Part shown: positions 56,503 through 64,000 of the stretch, piece after piece
Layout of the letters: every line of letters begins with the position of its first letter
Position numbering within the stretch: the first letter of the stretch is position 1
Assembly: GCA_026545765.1 (NCBI GenBank)
Contig: CM048841.1
Location: 67,330,217 to 67,394,216 of the forward strand
Direction of reading: 5' to 3'
DNA from: Plantago major
Lineage: Eukaryota; Streptophyta; Magnoliopsida; Lamiales; Plantaginaceae
Length of the DNA stretch: 64,000 nucleotides
Position numbers and translations under genes: made by a program
The notes under the pieces: generated by a model
What the model was told of the DNA's origin: nothing
What the model saw: only the letters and a program-made list of their open reading frames with translations
The model's database searches: none

Positions 56503-59500
56503 ATGAAGTTCAATTTTACAGTAGTGATGCACCATCATGGACAGTTTAAGAAAGGGAAATCATACTATGATGGAGGAGCTGTTTCTTATTTTGATTGGTG
56601 TAATGTGGATGAGATGAGTATGATAGAAGTTAAAGCAATGGTTAGTATGTGTGGCATTGACCCTAAGGATGTAAACTGTTATATGTCAAAGAGTGGGATA
56701 AATTGTTGTAGAGAGTTGGTAAAGATGGAGACTGATATTGATGCATGTAGTTTGGGGTTCTGTATTGATAAGAGTGACTCAGTAGGTGTGTTTTTGGAGC
56801 ACTTGAATAATGTTGAGGAGTGTGATGAGAGTGAGGGAGATGAGAATGAGACTGGTGGTGAGGAACAAGATGGTGGTGAGACTGGTGAAGAAGGTGATGG
56901 AAATGACATTGGTGAACATGAGGAGGGTGATCAGAGTGAGAGTGAGTTTGAGGGAGGTGATGAGCAAGGTAGTGACAGTGAGGAAGATGATAGTGGATTT
57001 GAGACTGAAGAAGATGATGAAACTGAACAATGTGGTGGTGCTTCAAAAAAATGTGGTGGTCAGACTAAACAAGGTGGTGGTCAGACTTCTAAACAAGGAG
57101 CTCAGACTTCTAAAGAAGGTGGTGGTGGTGGTGAGACCTTTGAAGAACACCATATGCCAGAGGATATTGATGCTGAGATATTCTCACACTTGGTAGATGA
57201 AAGAGAGGTTGAGCTTGATGATCAATCTATGGGAGAAGATTCAGTCAACTCAGATGGATTCAGTGATAGTGATATTGAGTTGACAAATGAAACTGTAGAA
57301 TACTACAAGGCTGTCAAAGTTCACCAGAGGTTGGGAGGGCTAGATCCAGTCAACTTTGATGGGACTGACACCACACCTTCAATGTTAGTTCCTAATACTG
57401 CAATGGTAGCTCAACCATCTGAGTATAAGGGGTTCCCATTGTTTAACCCTATCACAGATATGGAGGACCCTCAGTTTTCAGTTGGATTAGTGTTTCCTGG
57501 GAATAAGGTGTTGAGGGAAGCCATTAGGAATCACTCAATCAAGAATGGTAAGGAGATTAGATTTGAGAGAAATGATGAGGGTAGGATCATTGTGAACTGT
57601 GCTTCAAATAGTTATCCTTGGAGACTTCAAGCTAATTCATTTCATGGGAAAGGTAAGGTGGCTATGCAGATAAAGGCCTTGAATGATACACATCATTGTA
57701 GTAGGGTTGAGGAAGTGAAGGCTGCATTTGCAAGGTGGATAGCACAACAATATGAGGAGGAAATAATGAGCATAGAGAAGTGGAAGGTGAAGTCTATGAA
57801 AACTGTAATAAGAAGCAAGAAGAGAGTGTTGATCAAGGACAACAAGTTGTATAGGGCCAAGAAATTAGTTCAATTGAAGAAATTTGGATGTGAGCTTGAG
57901 CAATATGCATCATTGTGGAGATATGCAGCTGAGATCAAGAAGGCTGATGAGACCAATACTGTGATGATCAAACTATTCAAGTGTGATGATGGTAGACAGA
58001 TCTTCAAGAGAATATACATTTGCTGGGGTGCAATGAAGAGAGGGTTTAAATCACTTAGGAGGGTGATTTGTCTAGATGGATGCCACCTTAGGGGTAAAAA
58101 TGGAGGCATACTTCTCACTACAGTGGGAATTGATCCAAACAACTCCTTATATCCCATTGCTTATGCTGTAGTAGAGAACGAGAAGACAGACACATGGACT
58201 TGGTTTTTAGAGTATTTGGCTGCTGATTTAGGCATTGAGGAGGATGCAGTTGACTGCACATTCATGTCAGACAAGCAAAAAGGACTTATTACATCTATTG
58301 AATGCTTGTTTTCCAATGTTGAACACAGGTACAATTATTTAAGGTTTTATGTTGTTTCATGTCATTTTATTATGGTTTATCTATCTTACAACTATATTGT
58401 ACATGTTTTTCAGGTTTTGTGTAGTTCATCTGTACAACAATATGAAGATACATCATGGAGGCTTAGCTCTTAAGCAACTCTTATGGCAGGCTGCAAAATG
58501 TACAAGATTGGTTGACTTCGAGGAGATTATGAAAGAGATACAGAGGAAAGACAAGGGAGCATATAAGTGGCTCCAAAACAAGCCTGCTGAAAACTGGTCC
58601 AAGAGCCACTTCAAGACCATAGTGAAGTCAGACATTTGTGTCAACAATATGTCTGAGTCATTCAACTCTATGATATTGGAGTCAAGGAGCAAGCCAATCA
58701 TAGAGATGCTTGAAGAAATTAGGATGTTGATAATGAAAGGAGTGTGGATTAGTAGGAGCAAAGCTGAACATTGGTGGGGTGACATCTGTCCTCTGATTAG
58801 AGAGAAATTGGAGTATGGCAGGATGAAGAGCAATGAGTACACTTGTCTGTTTAATGGACTGAATGAGTTTGAGGTGCAACTGAATGGAGGAGGAATGGAC
58901 AGATGGATTGTTTCTGTCAACCACAAGACATGCTCTTGCAGGAAATGGCAATTGAGTGGGTACCCCTGTTGGCATGCAATTTCTTGCCTCAATTTCCTAG
59001 GAAAAAAAGGCTGAAGACTATGTTAATGACTGCTACAAGAGGTCTACATATTTGACCTTGTATAGAAATGTTATGATCCCATTAAGGGGACAGTCTGAGT
59101 GGCCAATGTCATCTCTTCCTCCTCTTTTGCCTCCTATTCCTGAAAAGATGCCTGGTAGGCCCAAGAATTACACAAGAAGGAAGAGTACAACTGAGATTCA
59201 AGAGGTGAAAGCTAAACTTGCACTACAGAAGTTTGCAGAGACTGGTAGGCTGGGAAGGCATGGGATGGTTATGAAATGCTCTTACTGCAAGTTGGCAGGT
59301 CACAACAAGGCAGGTTGTGTTAAAAGGATGAAAGAATGCCCTCCTGAATCTAGCGCAGCTCCAAAAACCAAGGTAAAATCTTGTAGTATTAGTTTGCTTT
59401 CATGTAGTTTGTTGTACACTAACACACCTACTTTATTGTTCAGAGGAAAAAGGCACAAGAGAAATGTTCCTACTACAAAGATACATGTCACAAGTTTGAA

Positions 59501-60136
59501 GAATGCTTGATGAGGATAGTGGATGATGAAGCTGGAGTTCAGAGGAATAAGAGGACTAGAACTGATGATGTTGCTGATGAAGACATTGGTGTCAGAGCAA
59601 ATGGTGAGGAAGCACCTGCAGATGAAGCACCTATTGAGGAAGACATTGGTGTGACAGGTGGTGAGGAAGCATCTGTTCAACCACCAAGGAAGAGGCAATT
59701 GATTTTTGATGAACCAGAGCCATCTAGCCAACCTCCAAAGGTACTACTTAACTACAATTTGAAGAAGTGAATGCTTGTTTGTATGCTTAGTTAGTTATTC
59801 ATGTTGCTTGATTTTGATCTTGTAGGTACCTAACAAGAAGGATGAGGCTGCAGTGACTAATGAAAGTTTAAGTCTTGAGGCACAAATGTTATATCAGTAC
59901 TTCCAGGAATCACAGGTATAGCAAGTTCTATCTTGTGATATTGAGTCCATCCTTCGTGTTGCTTATTAACAATCTAACAATTTCTTATTCAGTCTGCTGA
60001 GAAGAAGACCAATAGTGGCAACAAGAAGACAAGCAAATGCCCGGCTGATACACCAACAAGAAGGAGCAGAAGACTAGCATTATTTGCTCTTGGAACTCAA
60101 GAGTCAAGTGTCACTGCAAGTTCTGTGAATAAGTGA
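56503..60136 (+). CDS. MuDR-type MULE transposase, five exons, one frameshift
   Basis: Exons: 56503-58328, 58414-59372, 59444-59740, 59826-59915, 59993-60136, all GT-AG; about 1,100 residues if the frame were intact. The N-terminus (FNFTVVMHHHGQFKKGKSYY) is the PB1-like domain of plant MULE transposases. An acidic Gly/Glu-rich linker (residues 110-220) and a MuDR DNA-binding domain (about 310-370) follow. The DDE core shows Asp in LDGCHLRG (about residue 524) and Asp in MSDKQKGL (about 590). A SWIM zinc finger (CSCRKW, then CWHA) ends near 58975, and a zinc knuckle CSYCKLAGHNKAGC lies near 59278. A seven-A run at 59002-59008 shifts the frame to a stop at 59012-59014; one A fewer keeps frame. 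It could be a sequencing error, a real mutation or slippage. Transposases of this kind act in the nucleus on the TIRs. Confidence 0.88.
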
Positions 60137-60819
60137 CAGTTTGTTGATTTAGTTGGTATTTGTTACTTGTGAATGGATTAGTATTTTGTTGACTTAGTGG
60201 ATGGAATTATATGTTTCATGTTTTGAATGGCTTGGGTAGCATAGTATTTTGATAACTTGGTGGATGTAACTAAGTTTGGTAGAATGAATTCTCAAGATAT
60301 GTAACTGAGATACTTGAACTCCTTTTGTTTTGTTGAATTGAATTGGAGATGCTATGCTAGTTTGGTTGATTCAATTGGAGATCTCATTCAATTATCATCT
60401 TTGTTATTGTCTTAGATTACCAAGTTTGTTGTTGAACTGAGTACAGGTTCATTCTGAGTGTACAAGTTTATGTACAGATTTATCTTCAGGTTGAGCAGGT
60501 TTTGCTGTAAGGTGTGTATTAACTTGCTTGTAAAAGTTGTTGGTGCAATATCAAAATTTCATGAAAGGTTCAGGTAGCGACTGAGATAATTTTAAAAGGT
60601 TCAGGTAGCGAGTGACATAATTTTAAAAGGTTTAGGTAGCGAGTGAGAGTTGAAGAAAAGGCAAATGTGCATAATTTAACTTGGCTACACATCAATCTGC
60701 AGAAAAGCATTCTCATGCTTACATTACCATTGCATTACTACATAACAGAATTACATTACATCAAAGAGATAACATTTCTTACATCAATACATGGACTACT
60801 TCATAACAAACACTTAATT
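60137..60819. other. intergenic region between the two convergent MULE genes
   Basis: About 0.68 kb with no frame of note. It must hold the 3' ends of both transcripts, which may overlap. It contains the triple repeat at 60564-60647. Confidence 0.6.
60564..60647. repeat. 30-bp tandem repeat, three copies, in the MULE
   Basis: 'aaaggttcaggtagcga' with a following 'ctgagataatttt'-like part is repeated at 60564, 60594 and 60625 (the last copy is partial). Confidence 0.8.
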
Positions 60820-61329
60820 CTAGTTAATTCCAACACGAATACGCAACTCGTCAATCCTAGCACTTAGCTCGTTGATCTCATTCTTCACGTCTTCCCCTGC
60901 AATTCCACCACTACTGGTAGCCATAGACTGACTGTTTTCAGTTAGGATACTCTGAAGATGGCTGTTTTGAGCCCTAAGGCGTGCATTTTCTGCCTCCAAA
61001 GCTTCAACTCTTGCCTCATATCCATTAATACGTCTCAATAACCCGGGAATGATTTCAGTCGATCTCTTGCACATTTTTGGGTCAACCCAAATCCAATGCT
61101 TACATGGAACTCGGGTATTACTCTGCAATTTACCACACAGAGCAACATCAACTACAACAAACTCCATTCACACAAAAAAATTAGACAAATTCGAGTTGAA
61201 ACCGCTTACCCCAACGAAGGCACATTTGTCAAACCTTCTTCCGGGATGGTTATCCGTCCAAGAGGTGAATCGGGCACCAACAAACCCACAACGACAAATG
61301 GTTCGTTCCGGTCCGTCATAGTTCTCCAT
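60820..61329 (-). CDS. GRF-type zinc finger protein with C-terminal coiled coil, carried by the MULE
   Basis: Two exons on the minus strand, 61329-61210 and 61122-60820, joined across an 87-bp GT-AG intron (GTAAGC ... TTGCAG), give an intact 140-residue protein. Exon 1 begins MENYDGPERTICRCGF and carries the GRF signature C-x-C-G...TSWTDNHPGRRFDKC. Exon 2 supplies the last metal ligand and aromatic-Asp end, VPCKHWIWVDP, completing the finger by residue 55. A heptad-rich helix (RRINGYEARVEALEAENARLR) and a second short helix follow. GRF fingers bind nucleic acid; small plant proteins with GRF plus coiled coil are common and mostly unstudied. Transcription would start in the right TIR. No stop or shift is present. 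A role in transposition is inference. Confidence 0.85.
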
Positions 61330-61471
61330 TTTCAGTAGAGGAATTAGTGTAATTTCGGATGGAGGGAGGAAGCAATTGTAAATTAGGGTTACAATTTGGG
61401 GGTAAATAGGGGTGGGGATTTTTGGAGGGAAAATCAGATAAGAAAAGGAGGGAAATGGGATGTGAGCGATG

Positions 61472-61659
61472 ATTTCTCTGTTTTGCCCTCCAAGGCGCGT
61501 GAGAAACACGCAAACTAACGGCCAACTTAACGCCGTCTCAACATTTGGGCTGACTCAAACTGTTGACTAATGTTTTAGTGTCGAGTGAGGGAAAAAAAAA
61601 AGTTTGTGGTGTAACTTCAAAGTGAGCCAAAAGGTTCTGGTGTAAAGAAAAATTTTCTC
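61472..61659 (-). repeat. MULE right TIR, 188 bp
   Basis: Inverted partner of 55877-56062, ending 'aaaaattttctc' at 61659. The GRF gene starts 143 bp inside its inner edge, so the TIR likely acts as its promoter, as TIRs do for maize mudrB (family knowledge). Confidence 0.93.
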
Positions 61660-61668
61660 TATTTATAA
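61660..61668. repeat. MULE target site duplication, right copy
   Basis: 'tatttataa', identical to 55868-55876. Confidence 0.93.
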
Positions 61669-62297
61669 TGTGGTCTATATTACCCGATGATATACTTATT
61701 CAAGATGTAAGTGGTCCTATTAATTTCAATTGTTGTCCATAATAAACTTCCGTAACTATTAAAGTACATTATAGCTAATCCATCCCGACCCACAATATTT
61801 CCACCCAATTATTCTTGCACTAACCAGTGACTTAGCGAGTGAGATCAATTAAAATGAAATGTCATTAACTCCAGGTTACTTGATAGTGTACTTGAGTGCG
61901 AAATAACATAACCAAGATGGATGATGCTGATAATTGATTTGAATTTGTTTTCCATGTCGAAATCTCCAATATAGTTAACAGCTCATTTGAAGATACAATG
62001 TTCTCGCTCAATCTTTGCAGAAGACAATTTTATATATCAGTCTGCTTTTAATATGCCTATTAACAAACGTCAGAGCAATCTCTTTCCTCATGTCACCCTC
62101 TACCTCCCTCACTCATAATAAGCCATGCCCAGTTGTATGGTCCTCTCTCTAGAGTCACTAGGGTTCGACAAATTATGATATAATAGTAGTTTGTACGTAG
62201 TATAGATGATTGATAAAATAGAATTACAAGTACGTACATTACATATTTTATAACAATGTTCACTTTTCACTGATAATACTCTTTTGATTCTTACAGG

Positions 62298-62813
62298 TAG
62301 TCTTGTAAATGGGTAGTGACCGACCCGTACCCGACCCATAAAAAAACATGTGGGGTGGAACCTGATGATTTTAACGGGTTTTAGAACACGTACCCGCACA
62401 CAACCCCACAGTTTTAAAACCCGTACTCAACCGCAATTTTAAAAGCAGAAAGACCTAGAAACCGAGCGGCCGAGCCCGACCCGAAATTTAATAAAAAATC
62501 CCGAATTATTTGGTCCCCCCCATCCTGGGCGAAAATTTTTATTTCAAGAAATCAATTTCCCACATGTTTTCGCAAATTTGTTTTTGGTCGGGCCAGGGGG
62601 TGGGTATCCACCCTACCCCGGACGAAAGTTTGGGTCAGGTCATGGATCAAATTGGATACGAGTCGATTTTCAGGTCGGGTGGTCTTCGGGTTGGGTTTTG
62701 TACGAATTGGGTACTGAACGGGTGCAAGTGCATAACCCAAAATCGAACCCGTACTTAAATAAATTGTTGGGTTGTTGCAGGTTCGGGTTGGGTCTTACAC
62801 GATTACATGACTA
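62298..62813. mobile_element. hAT-like non-autonomous element, copy 2, complete, 516 bp
   Basis: Imperfect inverted ends (TAGTCTTGTAA at the left, TAGTCATGTAA in reverse complement at the right) and an 8-bp flanking duplication with one mismatch ('cttacagg' 62290-62297, 'tttacagg' 62814-62821) fit a hAT-type element. The interior is rich in 'gggttcgggttgggt'-type simple words. It matches the copy split by the copia element. Confidence 0.75.
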
Positions 62814-62959
62814 TTTACAGGTATTGGGATGACGTTAAATAAGATCACGAGCCGTTTAAATCATATATTTTCACACATTGTAAAATTCATATGTTTGTAA
62901 ATTGATACACCTTATAATAAAAGTTATGTATAGTTTATACTAGATTTTGTATCAATTCC

Positions 62960-62988
62960 CCGTCGAATATCAACGGTCCATTTACTAG
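62960..62988 (+). repeat. Helitron C 3' terminus: hairpin plus CTAG
   Basis: CCGTCGA-ata-TCaACGG, then 'tccatttaCTAG' followed by T. One stem base is mutated compared with Helitrons A and B. Confidence 0.7.
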
Positions 62989-63268
62989 TTATAATTACTC
63001 AAATGAAAAATGCATGATTTGCTATATATAAGCTGTAAGTTTCACTCATCACCTTTACTGGATTTTGTCAAGCGTCCAAACTTGTACGAGCGATATAATT
63101 TCACTTTAAGAATACGTAATTTGGTCATAGTATATGCCAAATAATATTCCACGTAGTCAAGTGCCCAAACTTGCTATTAAAATAGCAATTTACTCCAATA
63201 ATTAGTCTGATTTAATTTATCTTCACCAATAAATAATTATACTCCAATATCCGTTCATTTTCTTTCAC
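62989..63268. other. AT-rich stretch without genes
   Basis: About 280 bp of AT-rich sequence. Nothing is recognisable. Confidence 0.4.
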
Positions 63269-63281
63269 ATGACCGGCCTAA

Positions 63282-63485
63282 TTTTTTTTTAAAAGAATAT
63301 CAATATTACGATCATATTACATCAAATCAACTAATATATCATCACTCGATCTATCATCCATTACAAATGCATTAACTATCACAACTACAATACAGTAGAA
63401 CACAATTCGCACTTGATAGGACTTGAACCCATAACCTTTGGATTATGGCACCTCAGCCTAACCAATTGAGCTAGATCTTATTGGC
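63282..63485 (-). mobile_element. tRNA-derived SINE, about 204 bp
   Basis: On the minus strand a tRNA-like head has box A TAGCTCAATTGG (63473-63462) and box B GGTTCAAGTCC (63429-63419), then an unrelated body and a tail 'ttcttttaaaaaaaaatt' at 63282-63297. The head lacks a paired acceptor stem, so it is not a working tRNA gene. Flanks 'atgaccggcctaa' (63269-63281) and 'ataaccgtcctaa' (63486-63498) match at 11 of 13 positions and look like an aged target duplication. Confidence 0.75.
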
Positions 63486-63498
63486 ATAACCGTCCTAA

Positions 63499-64000
63499 AG
63501 TTCATTTCCGATCATAATTCTTTGATAAGTTTCCTCGGACATCCTTCATACTAATGTATTGATACGTTAGTTTAAGTGTAAAATTAAAATAAATGAAAAA
63601 TAATATGAAAAAGTATACTTTCAATGATAAAATGTTTAATTTCTTTTTTGTAAAATAACATTTTTAACAATATGTTACATATTGATAGTTTTTATATTTT
63701 ATGATGCATGAAACTATAGGATACATTTAATAGTATTTTTTGGGACGCAACGAATTTTATTATAGAATCTAAACCATAAAAACCATTCACACGAAATCAA
63801 CACATACTGTGATGGATAAGTTTTTAAGCAAAAAAGAAAAAAAAAAACCCATGTGTCTCATAGATACCTTCCCATATAAATTTCGTGTACAGAAGCACAA
63901 AAATATTAGGTAGATTGGCTCTCAGAACAACTACAACAGCAAGAAAGAGAAGACGTAAGTAGTATAAGTTAATACTACATCGGTTTCAAATTCAATTTAG
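63499..64000. other. AT-rich stretch; possible promoter at the far right
   Basis: No coding region is seen. 'ccatataaatt' (63872-63882) followed by an A/C-rich leader-like stretch and 'gacgtaagtag' (63952-63962, a good 5' splice site match) could be the start of a gene running out of the window. This is only suggestive. Confidence 0.2.

Larger units (their letters stand above)
55877..61659 (+). mobile_element. autonomous-type MULE (Mutator superfamily), 5783 bp, two convergent genes
   Basis: Long inverted repeats (55877-56062 and 61472-61659) and an exact 9-bp target duplication bound it. A MuDR-type transposase gene runs in from the left TIR and a GRF zinc-finger gene runs in from the right TIR; their 3' ends converge with about 0.68 kb between the stops. 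The transposase has one visible frameshift and the GRF gene none. This is the best preserved element of the window. Confidence 0.95.
55795..62060 (+). pseudogene. Helitron helicase fragment interrupted by the MULE (Helitron C)
   Basis: Left of the MULE the reading gives TREFTEWIL (about 55815-55842), the block before the variable loop of Helitron helicases. Right of it come LPDDILIQD (about 61683-61710) and, after decay, an ILALTSDLASEIN block (about 61812-61850). The same blocks flank the solo LTR in Helitron A. Removing the MULE and one copy of its 9-bp duplication joins the two parts, which confirms the insertion. Confidence 0.6.
55795..62988 (+). mobile_element. Helitron C, degenerate, split by the MULE and a hAT-like element
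   Basis: Helicase fragments lie on both sides of the MULE (55795-55876 and 61660-62060). A hairpin CCGTCGA/TCaACGG (62960-62976, one mismatch), nine bases and CTAG (62985-62988), followed by T, closes the element. The last 120 bp resemble Helitron B's tail. The 5' end is not found. Confidence 0.6.

Noticed and set aside
56663..57046. His/Ser-rich minus-strand frames opposite the MULE transposase linker
   Set aside because: They are the complement of the acidic Gly/Glu linker codons and have no independent support.
63419..63485. Possible tRNA gene on the minus strand
   Set aside because: Box A and box B are good, but the acceptor stem does not pair and an unrelated body with an A tail follows, so a SINE explains it better.
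63870..64000. Start of a host gene at the right edge
   Set aside because: TATA-like, leader-like and splice-like phrases are present but no ATG-led coding is visible before the window ends; kept only as a low-confidence note.

Overview
The window is plant nuclear DNA: plant-type LTR retrotransposons primed by initiator tRNA-Met, plant L1-type LINEs with a DUF4283 ORF1, a MuDR-type MULE, Helitrons, Stowaway and hAT MITEs, a tRNA-derived SINE, short AT-rich GT-AG introns. I see no convincing single-copy host gene. It reads as an old, nested, repeat-rich region, probably pericentromeric or intergenic, of a dicot. Base composition and repeat types do not let me name the species.

Layout. 0-6.4 kb: AT-rich dispersed repeat arms broken by MULE-type non-autonomous insertions, an RNase H remnant, a LINE 3' tail and a Stowaway MITE. 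6.4-28.24 kb: Helitron A, a degenerate Rep/helicase Helitron ending in a hairpin plus CTAG. It was split by a solo LTR (itself holding a 171-bp hAT MITE), a Stowaway MITE, and a hAT-like element that in turn holds a 15,978-bp Ty1/copia element with two 1.63-kb LTRs and a 5-bp target duplication. 28.2-28.9 kb: a TRIM-like miniature retroelement on the minus strand. 30.4-36.35 kb: Helitron B, holding a second TRIM copy, a second solo LTR inside that TRIM, and a minus-strand gypsy-like LTR remnant. 36.5-46.9 kb: two related LINEs lying tail to tail, making a 10-kb imperfect inverted repeat. 46.9-51 kb: AT-rich repeats and a poly-C minisatellite. 51.1-55.25 kb: a third, 5'-truncated LINE. 55.8-62.99 kb: Helitron C, split by a 5,783-bp MULE with 186-188-bp TIRs and a perfect 9-bp target duplication, and by a complete 516-bp hAT-like element. 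63.28-63.49 kb: a SINE on the minus strand.

Two systems deserve attention. First, the MULE carries a spliced MuDR-type transposase gene running in from the left TIR and a second, intact two-exon gene running in from the right TIR that encodes a GRF zinc finger plus coiled coil. The convergent two-gene plan resembles maize MuDR (mudrA/mudrB), but the second protein is a different kind. The transposase has one visible lesion, a 7-A run that shifts the frame. Second, the copia element has about 5.6 kb of extra coding sequence after pol, interrupted by a series of at least five 75-85-bp GT-AG introns, which is unexpected in an element that replicates through full-length RNA.

The copia gag-pol and all three LINEs carry stops and frameshifts, so they look dead. 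The MULE and its GRF gene look youngest and best preserved. All calls come from reading the sequence; no database search was run.
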